Shown piece by piece: positions 35,225-43,479 of a DNA stretch of 64,000 bases (position 1 is its first letter; each line of letters opens with the position of its first letter). Under the pieces are notes generated by a model. It saw only the letters and a program-made list of their open reading frames with translations, did no database searches and was not told the DNA's origin. Made by a program: the position numbers and the translations under genes. The stretch is from Leisingera daeponensis (GTDB lineage Bacteria; Pseudomonadota; Alphaproteobacteria; Rhodobacterales; Rhodobacteraceae): assembly GCF_019801465.1 (NCBI RefSeq), contig NZ_JAHVJA010000014.1, forward strand, positions 20,606-84,605, given 5' to 3'.

Positions 35225-36454
35225 TCAGGCGGGAAGCGCCCGGGCCTCTGCAAACGACAGCAATCTGCGGCTTTTCTCGTCCCAAAGGTGAAGTCGCGCG
35301 CAGCGGAAGCTTTCCCAAAGCGTGATGCGTCTGGTCTGTGCCAGGACGTCGTGATCCTTGACTACGTCGCCTAAACGGTAAAAGGGGATGCGGCTGGCTA
35401 GGTGATGCACATGATGGACTCCGATGTTCCCGGTGATCCAGCGCAGGATGCCCGGCAGAGCGTAGTGCGAACTGCCGTGAAGGGACGCGTCCTGGATGTT
35501 CCAGTCTTCCTCGTGCCGCCAGCTGGTTTCCTCAAACTGATGCTGCACGTAGAAAAACCACATGCCGGCTATTGCAGCCAGAAGCATCGTCGGCAGGAAG
35601 ACGAACAGCAGTACCTCCCAACCGCCCAGCCAGACAATCACTGTCAGAGTGACGCCAATGGCAGCGTTTGTGGCCATCGCACTCAGCCAGTAGCACCAGC
35701 CGGACCGCATCAGTTGGAAGGGCAGCCGATTTTGCAGGAAGAACGTGTAAAATGGTACCACCCCGAACAGGAAAACCGGATGGCGGACGAGGCGGTAAAG
35801 CGCCCTGCCTGGCCATCCCTTTTTGCGGTATTCTCTGACCGTCAGTATCGGTATGTCTCCGACGCCCCGGCGGTCGAGGTTCCCGGTCGTAGCATGGTGG
35901 ATCGCGTGGGTTTTGCGCCAGACGTCATAGGGCGTCAGCGTGATAACGCCGATGATGCGGCCGATCCAATCGCACAGACGCCGGTCGCGGAACAGGGAAC
36001 CATGCCCGCAATCGTGCTGGATTATGAACAGCCGGACAAGAAAGGCTGCATTCGCCAACGCGAGAACCAGAGCCAATGGGGTGCTGATCGAGAGCACGCA
36101 CCAGGCAACCGCCCATATTGCCACGAAAGGCACGAGCGTGACCGCAAGTTCGAAAATGCTGCGGGAGGGGATTGGCTGCCGGTATTTCGCCAGGGTTCGT
36201 GTCCAGTCTGATGCGGTCAGCCGCGCCTCTAGCTGTCTCGGACCAGTTACACCAAAGGGGTTTCCCGCGCCGGGTGCCCCTCCCGTGACGGGCAAGTGTC
36301 CTGGCTGGACCCGCGCTTGCCGCGCGGTCGAGGCAGATCCGGCATCCTGCATGTCAGTTTGGACGCTGCCGTCTTGGCGGCCTGGGCCGCCCGGCATGTC
36401 CTGCTGACCCGGCTGTTGGCCCCGTGCATCGTACGAGTTGGACGAAAGCGGCAT
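35225..36454 (-). CDS. Membrane fatty acid desaturase
   Basis: Up to 409 aa; the first ~75 residues are Gln/Gly/Pro-rich and the true start may be internal. The desaturase core has all three iron-binding His boxes: HDCGH (near residue 153), HAIHH (near 189) and HHVHH (near 352), with membrane helices between (TLVPFVAIWAVAWCVLSI; VLLFVFLPTMLLAAIAGMWFFYV). It resembles acyl-lipid delta-12/omega-6-type desaturases (NIQDASLHGSSHY before the last box). It would introduce a double bond into membrane lipid acyl chains. Adjacent to the Crp/HflKC module; a membrane-adaptation role fits both. Confidence 0.9.
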   Translation of the reverse strand: MPLSSNSYDARGQQPGQQDMPGGPGRQDGSVQTDMQDAGSASTARQARVQPGHLPVTGGAPGAGNPFGVTGPRQLEARLTASDWTRTLAKYRQPIPSRSIFELAVTLVPFVAIWAVAWCVLSISTPLALVLALANAAFLVRLFIIQHDCGHGSLFRDRRLCDWIGRIIGVITLTPYDVWRKTHAIHHATTGNLDRRGVGDIPILTVREYRKKGWPGRALYRLVRHPVFLFGVVPFYTFFLQNRLPFQLMRSGWCYWLSAMATNAAIGVTLTVIVWLGGWEVLLFVFLPTMLLAAIAGMWFFYVQHQFEETSWRHEEDWNIQDASLHGSSHYALPGILRWITGNIGVHHVHHLASRIPFYRLGDVVKDHDVLAQTRRITLWESFRCARLHLWDEKSRRLLSFAEARALPA

Positions 36455-36486
36455 AGGCGATGTCTAACCCGCTGCGATTGAGTATG

Positions 36487-36729
36487 TCATGCCGGCGGCC
36501 TCCGAACGGAGTTACCACCAGCGATGATCCGGTTGATGAGAACCGCCACGGCCCGATGCGCCTCTATCTCGCCATCAGCAACAGCTGCGTTTTCATGCGT
36601 CTTTGCAGCATCACGCAGGATGCCCACGATCTCGCGTTCGGGCAGGAGCTTGTGATCGTTCATCGCCAGCAGCATCGACTCGCAGATTGAGAGGGCAGCC
36701 ATTCCCGAGAAGTCCTTCTTGCTACGCAT
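36487..36729 (-). CDS. Small conserved protein divergent from crp-like gene (family S80), copy A
   Basis: 80 aa from the ATG at 36729 with GGAGG ten bases upstream. Core: FSGMAALSICESMLLAMNDHKLLPEREIVGILRDAAKTHENA, then VAVLINRIIAGGNSVRR. A paralogue at 45007-45243 shares GMAALSICExxLLAMxD and NxVRR and has the same divergent position beside a crp-like gene. All-helical, no membrane segment. Function unknown; conserved pairing with the regulator suggests a regulatory partner or target. Confidence 0.8.
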   Translation of the reverse strand: MRSKKDFSGMAALSICESMLLAMNDHKLLPEREIVGILRDAAKTHENAAVADGEIEAHRAVAVLINRIIAGGNSVRRPPA

Positions 36730-36822
36730 TTTATGACTTCCTCCCAGGTAACGGTAATACATCGCGCGGCCGAATGGCCTTGCTTGTCCCAAGCATCTTC
36801 GCAGAAAAAAGGGTATGCTGGG

Positions 36823-36836
36823 CTAACCGAAAGCAG
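36823..36836. promoter_or_regulatory. Degenerate Crp/Fnr-like site, crp-A promoter
   Basis: CTAAC-CGAA-AGCAG between the divergent S80-A and crp-A genes, about 50 bases before the crp-A ATG. The matching place in copy B has CTGAT-CCAA-AGCAG (45333-45346). One half fits the module dyad, the other does not; possible autoregulatory site. Confidence 0.4.
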
Positions 36837-36883
36837 TCTGTGCGCGATTGCGTCTGGAGCATCTCCCGGCTTGTGAGACCCCG

Positions 36884-37618
36884 ATGACGGATATCAAAGA
36901 AAGCCCGCTTTCACGCAAGCTGCAAGTCTTCGTCGCCTTGTCTGAAGATGAATTGGGCGTTTTGAAGCGTTTGCATCTGCGCCGCCGGTCCTTTGTGGCG
37001 GGGCGTGATCTCGTGCATCAGGGGCAGTCGGATCAGGCCGTTTACATTCTGGCCGACGGCTGGGTGTGTTCCTACAAGCTTCAGCCGGACGGAACCCGCC
37101 AGATCGTGGATTTCCAGATACCAGGGGATTTTCTTGGATTGCGCAGCGTGCTGCTGCGCACGTCCGACCACAGCTTCGAGCCGGTCACGGATATTCAGGC
37201 GGCGGAAGTCTTTGCGGACGACCTTCTGGAAGCATTCGAGAAGACGCCTCGCCTGGCGGCAGCAATTCTCTGGGCGGCATCACGGGACGAAGCCATGGTG
37301 GTCGAGCATCTCGCTGGAGTTAGCCGCCGCGCCGCGGATGCGCGTATGGCGCATTTCCTTCTGGAACTGGGGGCAAGGCTGAAGCTGGTCGGAATGGAGA
37401 GCAAGAAAGGGTACGTCTGCCCTTTGACACAGTATCACCTTGCTGATGCACTCGGCTTAAGATCCGTCCATGTGAACCGTGTTTTGCGTCAGCTTCGCGA
37501 AAGCGGCCTGCTGACCCTTCGGGACGGCCGCGTGACGTTCGACAATTATGACGGATTGGTGAAACTTTCGGGGTTCGATCCGGCGTATCTGGATCAGACC
37601 GGCCCGCTCTTGAAATGA
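36884..37618 (+). CDS. Crp/Fnr-family transcriptional regulator, copy A
   Basis: 244 aa from the ATG at 36884. N-terminal cyclic-nucleotide-binding-like barrel: RRRSFVAGRDLVHQGQSDQAVYILADGWVCSYKLQPDGTRQIVDFQIPGDFLGL (residues ~27-80). C-terminal HTH_Crp: CPLTQYHLADALGLRSVHVNRVLRQLRESGLLTL (near 181-213). The Fnr iron-sulfur Cys cluster is absent, so it is not a classical oxygen sensor. The paralogue at 45397-46131 and a remnant at 43700-43931 show repeated duplication of this gene. It is flanked by a divergent S80 gene and a convergent 62-aa gene in both intact copies, and is the likely reader of the CTRAC-N4-RTYAG sites. Confidence 0.92.
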   Translation: MTDIKESPLSRKLQVFVALSEDELGVLKRLHLRRRSFVAGRDLVHQGQSDQAVYILADGWVCSYKLQPDGTRQIVDFQIPGDFLGLRSVLLRTSDHSFEPVTDIQAAEVFADDLLEAFEKTPRLAAAILWAASRDEAMVVEHLAGVSRRAADARMAHFLLELGARLKLVGMESKKGYVCPLTQYHLADALGLRSVHVNRVLRQLRESGLLTLRDGRVTFDNYDGLVKLSGFDPAYLDQTGPLLK

Positions 37619-37625
37619 AGGAGGC

Positions 37626-37649
37626 CGCCCCCCGGAATGACCTGGGGCG
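37626..37649. terminator. Bidirectional terminator, crp-A / S62-A
   Basis: CGCCCC (37626-37631) pairs with GGGGCG (37644-37649) between the convergent crp-A and 62-aa genes. The equivalent hairpin is kept in the other two loci (43938-43961, 46152-46167). Confidence 0.55.
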
Positions 37650-37678
37650 ACCCAATCTTCATTTAAAACAAAGGAGTA

Positions 37679-37867
37679 TCAGGAAATCGCTTTTGCAGCC
37701 GCGTCCAGTTCCTTGTTCGTTTCGGCGTAGTTATTCGCCTCGTGCGCTTTCTCGGCCGCCTGATAATGTTTCAGCGCCCGGTCTTTTCTGGGACCGGCAG
37801 GCGCTTTGTCACAGGCTGCTTTGACCGAGGTCATCTTCTCGGCGGTATTGGTCTGTTCGGGTGTCAT
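37679..37867 (-). CDS. 62-aa Lys/Ala-rich protein (family S62), copy A
   Basis: 62 aa from the ATG at 37867, with AAAGGA upstream. Sequence MTPEQTNTAEKMTSVKAACD, then KAPAGPRKDRALKHYQAAEKA. Copies at 43986-44174 and 46189-46377 have the same length and share SVxAACxxAPAGPxKxxAxKHYxxAEKA. Predicted to be a helical hairpin, without membrane segment. Always convergent to a crp-like gene or its remnant, with a dyad about 163 bp upstream and a hairpin in the leader. The function is unknown; similar proteins are, from memory, frequent in rhizobia. Confidence 0.85.
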   Translation of the reverse strand: MTPEQTNTAEKMTSVKAACDKAPAGPRKDRALKHYQAAEKAHEANNYAETNKELDAAAKAIS

Positions 37868-37970
37868 TGGATTGTCCTTTCCTGGACATTCCGAGAATAG
37901 GACGCGCAGTGCAATGCAGTCCGTTTGAGGAACCGCACGCATCCCGTGCTTCTCTGCTGCTCGGAAATGA

Positions 37971-37995
37971 GTGCCGCCGGAGATTCGGCAGGCAC
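37971..37995 (-). promoter_or_regulatory. Leader hairpin of S62-A
   Basis: GTGCC-GCCG (37971-37979) pairs with CGGC-A-GGCAC (37986-37995), 104 bases before the start codon. Hairpins with GCCGG stems occur at similar distance in the leaders of S62-B' (44283-44301) and S62-B (46488-46507). Confidence 0.45.
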
Positions 37996-38029
37996 GAAGC
38001 CATATACCCATCTTCTCTGCTCCGCAGCA

Positions 38030-38043
38030 CTGACGCAGGTTAG
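38030..38043. promoter_or_regulatory. Crp/Fnr-type dyad, S62-A promoter
   Basis: CTGAC-GCAG-GTTAG, 163 bases upstream of the S62-A start. Five-base half sites with a four-base spacer are the geometry of Fnr/Crp boxes. Same motif at the other two S62 genes. Confidence 0.65.
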
Positions 38044-38164
38044 CTTGGGGCGGGATCCGCGTTTTCTGGCTGATGATCTTTGAACGAAGAGCTCAGGAGC
38101 CGATTCACATTCCGAGAAGTGCGTTAAAGATATCGCCCCAAGGTGAGGATTCTTCCCGCTGGCG

Positions 38165-38551
38165 TCAGGTGGTGGGGGTTTGCTGGTGTGACAGCCGCAG
38201 CCACCGGCCGTTGTCCAGGAGATACGTGGACGCGCAGAGCGCCTCATAGATTGGTGAGCCTGACTTCTCGGCGAATACGCGGTAGGCGAGCACCGCAACG
38301 GCCCCTTGCCTGATTTGGCTGCGGTCTTTCATTTCCACAGTTCGCCAGCCCGTGTTTTGCTTCACATGTTCCAGGATCTGCCCGCCCTGGAGGATGCCCG
38401 GCGGATAGGGAAGCACCATCACTGCATTTTTTGCAGTAACAGTGCGAGCGCTGTCCGCACCGCTGGTCCAGCACCGCTCCTCCAGATCCCAGAGGATCGC
38501 ATTTTCCTTACCATCACTGCGGTCGCCGTCTTGTGATTTGCCCAAGGTCAT
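38165..38551 (-). CDS. SnoaL/DUF4440-like (NTF2-fold) protein
   Basis: 128 aa. WDLEERCWTSGADSARTVTAKNAVMVLPYPPGILQG is the usual start of the DUF4440/SnoaL-like fold (LEExxWxA... F-Y-A-D-D-A), with VEMKDRSQIRQGAVAVLAYRVFAEKSG and YEALCASTYLLDNGRWLRLSHQQTP as later strands. Such proteins are small binding or isomerase folds; no catalytic assignment is possible. Its ATG overlaps the stop of the upstream membrane-protein gene by four bases. Found only in copy A of the module. Confidence 0.78.
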   Translation of the reverse strand: MTLGKSQDGDRSDGKENAILWDLEERCWTSGADSARTVTAKNAVMVLPYPPGILQGGQILEHVKQNTGWRTVEMKDRSQIRQGAVAVLAYRVFAEKSGSPIYEALCASTYLLDNGRWLRLSHQQTPTT

Positions 38552-38967
38552 TGGCCCGCCCCCGGAACGCCTGCGAGTATTAACTGCAAAATCAGAAAGA
38601 GGAATGTCAGTACCGCCCAGATCAATCCAGACGATTTCGCCGGCCCGTTTTCTGCGCCATCAGAAACGGCCGTCAAGCGCTTGCGGCGTTTGGGGAGAAG
38701 GCGGGTCAGTTTCCGCGCAACCGATCCGTAATCCTGCTTGAGTGCGGGCACGTCACGGAATTGCGACAGCAGCATCTCCAGTCGCGAGTCCGCAGCCTCT
38801 TTTTCCAACGCCGCAAGCGCGGTTGCCTCCTCCCAAGGCTCGAGATCAAGCCGCGCAAGCGCCGAAAGAACCGTAACGGCATTGCCATTCCGGTCCTCGC
38901 CAACGAAGGCTTGCAAAAAGCGGTCAAACTCAGGGTTATGCGGGTAATGAATGCCAGCTGCAGGCAT
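38548..38967 (-). CDS. Single-pass membrane protein, unknown function
   Basis: 139 aa from the ATG at 38967, which has GGGAGG eight bases upstream (ATG 38973 is too close to that site). Soluble helical N-domain (NPEFDRFLQAFVGEDRNGNAVTVLSALARLDLEPWEEATALAAL), a basic stretch KLTRLLPKRRKRL, then a C-terminal membrane helix SGLIWAVLTFLFLILQLILAG. Co-transcribed with the DUF4440-like gene. A dyad site lies 126 bases upstream (39093-39106). Confidence 0.75.
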   Translation of the reverse strand: MPAAGIHYPHNPEFDRFLQAFVGEDRNGNAVTVLSALARLDLEPWEEATALAALEKEAADSRLEMLLSQFRDVPALKQDYGSVARKLTRLLPKRRKRLTAVSDGAENGPAKSSGLIWAVLTFLFLILQLILAGVPGAGQ

Positions 38968-39092
38968 CGGCATATCCTCCCTTTTGATGTGCCCGGATCT
39001 GGGAGCGGCTGTTCCGGATGAGCGGGGCCGCCTCTTGCCGGGTAAAAAGCTTTGGATTGTAACGATCATACTCGCATTGCCCGACGCACGCG

Positions 39093-39106
39093 CTGACGCA
39101 GATCAG
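39093..39106. promoter_or_regulatory. Crp/Fnr-type dyad upstream of the 38967 gene
   Basis: CTGAC-GCAG-ATCAG, 126 bases before the start of the leftward membrane-protein/DUF4440 pair and 98 bases from the next dyad (39191). The two sites share the divergent intergenic region. Confidence 0.6.
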
Positions 39107-39190
39107 CCGGTATTCAATCCCCTCAAGTAAAGCCGCGGGGCAAGTCCAGGTTCGCCCGCACGGCCAGGATCTCCGCGGGTCTTAGCGGCG

Positions 39191-39204
39191 CTAACATGGG
39201 TCAG
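39191..39204. promoter_or_regulatory. Crp/Fnr-type dyad upstream of the hflKC operon
   Basis: CTAAC-ATGG-GTCAG, 120 bases before the first gene (39324) of the rightward operon that includes hflK and hflC. Copy B has CTAAC-ATCG-ATCAG at the same place before the paralogous gene. Confidence 0.65.
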
Positions 39205-39323
39205 CGCGCACCGCCCGGTTCCGGGATAATGTATGAGAAGCGCAAAGTTTGGCTGCCTCTCTGCAACCGGGGTGCTGCAGCCAAAGCAGCGCGGAAGACA
39301 TGCAAACATCGCGGAGACCGGTG

Positions 39324-39590
39324 ATGGCCTTGCGATCAATCAGATCCACCGTGACTTTCCCGCAGCCGTTTACCTTGTCCGGATATCAAGACGAACTGCC
39401 TTCCGGCGAATACGAAGTGCTGGTCGAGGAGGAGCTTATCGAAGGGCTGAGTTTCACGGCTTACCGCAGAACGGCGATATATCTGACCGTACACGGCAAG
39501 GGGCGTTTTCTGGGCCGGACGGAGTTGCGGCCAATTACCTGGGCTGACTTGGAAGCAGCGCTCGGCCAAGACCAGCAACGCGACACTTGA
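39324..39590 (+). CDS. Small conserved protein (PF-x-L-x-G domain), copy A
   Basis: 88 aa from the ATG at 39324 (GGAG upstream; an ATG at 39300 is also open). Core STVTFPQPFTLSGYQDELPSGEYEVLVEEELIEGLSFTAYRR then TVHGKGRFLGRTELRPITWADLEAAL. The paralogue at 46893-47183 is clearly homologous over the whole length, and the first ~35 residues also resemble the start of the 163-aa and 186-aa proteins (AVFARPFSVPGFDETLPAGEYDIETEL). This is probably a small beta domain. Function unknown. It begins the operon that leads to hflKC. Confidence 0.82.
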   Translation: MALRSIRSTVTFPQPFTLSGYQDELPSGEYEVLVEEELIEGLSFTAYRRTAIYLTVHGKGRFLGRTELRPITWADLEAALGQDQQRDT

Positions 39591-39629
39591 AGATAGCGAG
39601 GCGGCGCTTTCCCCGCTGGAGGAACCACA

Positions 39630-40016
39630 ATGAACTCTCCCGAATGGCTTAAACCCGGCCTCTGCGGCGCCGTGACCGGCGCGGTACTTGCCGGCTTCGT
39701 CGGGTTCACCTGGGGCGGCTGGGTGACTGGCGGAACCTCGAACGACAGGGCCATGGCCATGGCCCGCAACAATGTAGTCACGGCTTTGGTCCCTGTCTGC
39801 CTGGATATGGCCCGAACCGATGCGGAACGCGACGCAAAGCTGGCAGCGATCAGGGCCGTTGCTACCTTCCGGCAGCGGGATGCCCTCATGGAAGCCGGCT
39901 GGGCGACGGTCCCGGGAGCCGAGACCCCGGACCGCGACATTGCGCAGGCCTGTCTTGCGGCCCTTGGCGTTGGCAAGTCGCCGGAGCGCCCGGAAAACAC
40001 GATCAATGAAGGATGA
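39630..40016 (+). CDS. Small membrane protein with WGGWVTGG motif, copy A
   Basis: 128 aa, GGAGG nine bases before the ATG. One glycine-rich membrane helix (GLCGAVTGAVLAGFVGFTWGGWVTGG) then a conserved soluble tail: NNVVTALVPVCLDMARTD, RQRDALMEAGWATVPGAETPDRDIAQACLAAL. The paralogue 47217-47570 shares all of these. Two Cys in the tail are conserved. The protein is likely inner-membrane anchored. I know similar proteins from rhizobia but no function. Confidence 0.85.
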   Translation: MNSPEWLKPGLCGAVTGAVLAGFVGFTWGGWVTGGTSNDRAMAMARNNVVTALVPVCLDMARTDAERDAKLAAIRAVATFRQRDALMEAGWATVPGAETPDRDIAQACLAALGVGKSPERPENTINEG

Positions 40017-40024
40017 TTTTTGTT

Positions 40025-40486
40025 ATGACACCGTCTTTGCCTGAGATGACAGATCTTGAACGGCGCGTTCTCGCTCATGAACGGATTCTCCAGTCGCTCA
40101 TTGCTTACATGTCCCGCACGGAACCGCGTTTCCTTGAGCACCTGAAGAAGCGTTTTGTTGAGCCGATGGCCATGGTGCGGCACGAGCATGACCACCGAAA
40201 CGCGGATGACTATGCGGAGGAGTTCATTCGCGCCGTAATGGCCCTTGGAGAAACGAAATTGCCAAGGGCGGCAAGCTCAAAAGACAGTGTGAACGCAATG
40301 CACCATCAGGAAAAAAGGGAAGCTAACTGGCACCCCTATCGTCCCACCGCGGAAGCTGAGCGCGTCCGTGTCCGGGAAAGGAATGGGATCTGGGAGGTCA
40401 AGGTGGACGGCGTATTCCACGGGGATTACCACGACAAGGGCAAGGCGCTGGCAGCCGCAGCCTTGGCCCGCTTGTCGCTTCGATGA
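40025..40486 (+). CDS. Hypothetical protein, hflKC operon
   Basis: 153 aa from the ATG at 40025 (AAGGA upstream; ATG 40013 overlaps the previous stop but lacks spacing). N-terminal coiled helices LERRVLAHERILQSLIAYMSRTEPRFLEHLKKRFVEP, and a C-terminal small domain NGIWEVKVDGVFHGDYHDKGKALAAAALARLS, which resembles the DUF2188 repeat (W-x-V-k-x-g-x-A...). No copy-B counterpart. Function unknown. Confidence 0.75.
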   Translation: MTPSLPEMTDLERRVLAHERILQSLIAYMSRTEPRFLEHLKKRFVEPMAMVRHEHDHRNADDYAEEFIRAVMALGETKLPRAASSKDSVNAMHHQEKREANWHPYRPTAEAERVRVRERNGIWEVKVDGVFHGDYHDKGKALAAAALARLSLR

Positions 40487-40499
40487 GAGGACTTCTCCC

Positions 40500-40991
40500 A
40501 TGAACGAGCTAGTCAGAAGGTCCATTGCAGTATTTGCCCGGCCTTTCAGTGTGCCTGGCTTCGACGAGACGCTTCCGGCGGGAGAGTACGACATTGAAAC
40601 GGAACTGTGTTCACCGCCCGACTGCCTGCATCCGGAAGCCTGGAAAGCGTCTGTGGCGGTGAAACTGCATCCTCGGGCTTCCCACCCCGGATTGGCGAGA
40701 ATCTTGACCGTTTCACTGGCCGACCTTGATGACGCCCTAGCAATGGACAAGCTGACCGGAAAAGGTCTGGCCGAAATTTTCCTGGAAGAAATGCTGGCAG
40801 ACCCGATGGTCCGGCTGGTGATGGAGGCCGACGGTGTTTCCGAGATGCAGCTTCGGCATCTCTACGCGGGCGGACACGCATCCCGGACGGACAAAAAGGC
40901 GCCGGATGCGGCCCCAGCAGGTAAATCGTCAAAGGAAAATTCAGCGATACAGGCCGCGGAGAATGAAGGAATGCCAACACAGGGGGAATAA
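40500..40991 (+). CDS. Conserved hypothetical protein, copy A (163 aa)
   Basis: 163 aa from the ATG at 40500. N-domain VRRSIAVFARPFSVPGFDETLPAGEYDIETEL, then AWKASVAVKLHPRASHPGLARILTVSLADLDDAL, FLEEMLADPMVRLVMEADGVSE and a disordered tail with IQAAENEGM. The paralogue 51223-51783 keeps every block, including the tail motif. The N-domain is shared with the 88-aa family. No known function; lies 73 bases before hflK. Confidence 0.82.
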   Translation: MNELVRRSIAVFARPFSVPGFDETLPAGEYDIETELCSPPDCLHPEAWKASVAVKLHPRASHPGLARILTVSLADLDDALAMDKLTGKGLAEIFLEEMLADPMVRLVMEADGVSEMQLRHLYAGGHASRTDKKAPDAAPAGKSSKENSAIQAAENEGMPTQGE

Positions 40992-41064
40992 GACGCGTGG
41001 ATGCCCCCGCGACCGCCAAGGTCTGCGCCGTGTGCAGGTCCGCGCGAGCAAGAGAGGAAACAAT

Positions 41065-42132
41065 ATGCCCGACCCGAACGGCGGCCCGGAAGACCGTGGG
41101 CCGTGGCAAAGCAGACAGAAGCGCAATCCGCCCGAGATTGACGATCTTCTTCGTCAAGGCCGCGACCGCCTGGGCGGATTGCTCCCTGATGGGCGGCCGC
41201 CTCTGAGGGGGGTACTGGTTGCAGGAGCGATAGTCTTGGCGGCGGTTGCGGCCTGGTCTTCTTATTACACTGTCCCGAGCGACTCTGTCGCTGTTGTCCA
41301 GCGTTTTGGCAGATACACTGCTGAGGTTCCGCCTGGCCTGCATTTCAAATTCCCGCTTGGCATAGACGTTGCCACGCTGGTGCCCGTGAAACGGCAGCTA
41401 AAGCAGGAATTCGGGTTCACGACGCCGGGCAGGAGTGATCCCTTTCAGAGCCCGTCAGACGGCCGGCGCGAAACCGAAATGGTTACGGGAGATCTGAACG
41501 CCGCGCTTGTGGAATGGGTGGTGCAGTACCGGATCTCTGACCCCTTGAAATTCCTGTTCGAGGTACGCGAGCCAAGCGCGACTTTGCGCTACGTCTCTGA
41601 GTCCGTGATGCGCGAGGTCGTTGGCGACCGCACGGTAGACGAGGTCATCACCATCGGCCGGCAGGAGATCGAGAGCGAGGCACTTCTCAAGATGCAGGCT
41701 CTGTCCATCAAATATGCCATGGGCATTAGCATCGACCAGGTGCAGCTGAAAAACATCAACCCGCCGGAACCCGTTCAGGCGTCGTTCAATGAGGTCAACC
41801 AGGCACAGCAGGAAAAGGAGCGCCTGATCAATGAGGCGCGCCGCGAATATAACAAAGTCATTCCGCTTGCCGAAGGCGAGAAGGATCAGCGGATCCGCGA
41901 GGCTGACGGTTATCGCCTGAAACGTATCAACGAGGCGGAAGGCGACGCAGCGCGGTTCACCGCGCTTTTGGCCGAATACGTAAAGGCGCCTGAAGTCACG
42001 AGGCGGCGGATATACATAGAAACCCTCCAGGATGTTCTGCCCAGCATCCTGTCAAAAATCATTGTCGAAGGATCGACTGCGAGCATCTTGCCGCTTTTGA
42101 ACCTCGACAGGCTTCAGGAGGATCCGCCATGA
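41065..42132 (+). CDS. hflK: HflK, SPFH-family membrane protease regulator
   Basis: 355 aa from the ATG at 41065 (AGAGGAAA upstream). Pro/Gly-rich N-tail (PDPNGGPEDRGPWQSRQKRNPPEIDDLLRQG), a membrane helix VLVAGAIVLAAVAAWSSYYTV (near residues 50-70), then the SPFH domain SVAVVQRFGRYTAEVPPGLHFKFP and a coiled coil NQAQQEKERLINEARREYNKVIPLAEGEKDQRIREADGY. With HflC it forms a ring around FtsH and restrains proteolysis; family knowledge from E. coli. Its presence in an accessory, duplicated module rather than next to hfq or degP suggests a second, specialised copy. Confidence 0.92.
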   Translation: MPDPNGGPEDRGPWQSRQKRNPPEIDDLLRQGRDRLGGLLPDGRPPLRGVLVAGAIVLAAVAAWSSYYTVPSDSVAVVQRFGRYTAEVPPGLHFKFPLGIDVATLVPVKRQLKQEFGFTTPGRSDPFQSPSDGRRETEMVTGDLNAALVEWVVQYRISDPLKFLFEVREPSATLRYVSESVMREVVGDRTVDEVITIGRQEIESEALLKMQALSIKYAMGISIDQVQLKNINPPEPVQASFNEVNQAQQEKERLINEARREYNKVIPLAEGEKDQRIREADGYRLKRINEAEGDAARFTALLAEYVKAPEVTRRRIYIETLQDVLPSILSKIIVEGSTASILPLLNLDRLQEDPP

Positions 42133-43148
42133 GCATCAGACTGGGCCTTATTGCAGGGATTGCGGCTGCAGTTGGGGTGATTGCCTCCGGTTCCCTCTAT
42201 ACAGTTGGCGAAGTCGAACAGGCCATTATCACCCAATTCGGTAAACCCGTGGGCAAACCAGTCATAACGGCCGGTTTAAAGCTGAAGCTGCCCATCGTTC
42301 AGGAAGTCAACCGGATCGACCGCAGGGTTCTTGAGTGGGACGGCAATCCTTCTGACATGCCCACCAAGGACAAGCTCTACATATCCGTCGATCTGTTTGC
42401 CCGCTGGAAGATCACCGACCCGTTGCAATATTTTCTGCGGCTGCGCGATGAGCGCAGCGCGCAATCCCGTCTAGACGATATTCTCGGCAGCGAAACCCGC
42501 AATGCCGTCGCCAAACACGAGCTGATAGAAATTATCCGGACCACGAAGGGCCGGATCCCGCTGCGGGACACGCTTCTGACCGATGAAGAGCGCGCGCAGG
42601 ACATAGGTTCTCTGGTTCCTATCCAGAAAGGCCGCGCACTTGTGGAACAGGAGATATTCGCAGCCGCCTCAGAGAAGGTTCGCGTTTTTGGGATCGAGCT
42701 TCTCGATATCCGTTTCAAGAGGATCAATTACAACGAGAGTGTGCGTCCGAAGATCTACGACCGCATGATCTCAGAGCGCCGCCAGATCGCTGAACGTTTT
42801 CTTTCCGAGGGCAATGGCGAAGCCGCGCGGATCCGCGGCAACCGGGTTCGCGATCTGAACAAGATACAGTCCGAAGCGTATCGCGCCGTCGAGGAAATCC
42901 GCGGCATGGCTGATGCCGCGGCGGCTGCGATCTACGCAAAAGCCTACAACACCGACGCCCAAGCAGCCGAATTCTATGAGTTCACCCGGACAATGCAGGC
43001 CTACAAGGACATGATTTCAGGGGGAACGACGCTGGTTCTGACAACGGACAGCGAACTTTTCAGGTTTCTGAGAGGAATGGAGGCTGGAGAGCCGGCTGGG
43101 AGCACATCTCCTCCCTCTCCCGGCCTGACGGCCGCGGCCGAACGCTGA
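42129..43148 (+). CDS. hflC: HflC, SPFH-family membrane protease regulator
   Basis: 339 aa, start overlapping hflK by four bases. Short N-terminus with a membrane helix GLIAGIAAAVGVIASGSLYTVGEVEQAIITQFGKPVGKPVI, then the SPFH region LKLPIVQEVNRIDRRVLEWDG, DKLYISVDLFARWKITDPLQYFLRLRDE, and the coiled coil SERRQIAERFLSEGNGEAARIRGNRVRDLNKIQSEAYRAVEEIRGMADAAAAAIYA. Normal length. Works as a heterodimer with HflK at FtsH (family knowledge). The operon continues with two small genes. Confidence 0.92.
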   Translation: MSIRLGLIAGIAAAVGVIASGSLYTVGEVEQAIITQFGKPVGKPVITAGLKLKLPIVQEVNRIDRRVLEWDGNPSDMPTKDKLYISVDLFARWKITDPLQYFLRLRDERSAQSRLDDILGSETRNAVAKHELIEIIRTTKGRIPLRDTLLTDEERAQDIGSLVPIQKGRALVEQEIFAAASEKVRVFGIELLDIRFKRINYNESVRPKIYDRMISERRQIAERFLSEGNGEAARIRGNRVRDLNKIQSEAYRAVEEIRGMADAAAAAIYAKAYNTDAQAAEFYEFTRTMQAYKDMISGGTTLVLTTDSELFRFLRGMEAGEPAGSTSPPSPGLTAAAER

Positions 43149-43167
43149 TATATAGGAGGACAAAGAG

Positions 43168-43479
43168 ATGACGGAAGAACCGGTGGATTTAGACGCAAGG
43201 CGAAGCGCCGAAAGCCAGATTGCGACCGAAATCCGGCGGCACGCCCTGAAGGATTTCGAAGCCGACCAGAGAAAACTCCGCCTGCGGCAGGAAGAACTTG
43301 AAGTGCAGCTTCTCGCCGAACCGGCCTCTAACTGGCATGAGGCGGCGATCAAGGCGCAGTATCTGATCCGGCGGTATTCCGAAACCGCCGACGCCCGGGA
43401 TGCCAGGCGGCAGCGGCTCATAGAGCGCGCTCTTGGCGATCTTGCCCGGCTGATCGAAGAGGAGGACGCAGGCCAATGA
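43168..43479 (+). CDS. Small helical protein, hflKC operon
   Basis: 103 aa, GGAGG upstream. Almost entirely charged helix: SAESQIATEIRRHALKDFEADQRKLRLRQEELEVQLLAEPASNW, then AAIKAQYLIRRYSETADARDARRQRLIERALGDLARLIEEED. Probably a coiled coil that could dock on the HflKC ring or FtsH; that is inference. No recognised family. Its stop overlaps the next gene by four bases. Confidence 0.72.
   Translation: MTEEPVDLDARRSAESQIATEIRRHALKDFEADQRKLRLRQEELEVQLLAEPASNWHEAAIKAQYLIRRYSETADARDARRQRLIERALGDLARLIEEEDAGQ

Noticed and set aside
36455..36470. TCTAACCCGC near the desaturase start as another module dyad
   Set aside because: Only one half site (CTAAC) fits; the second half is absent.
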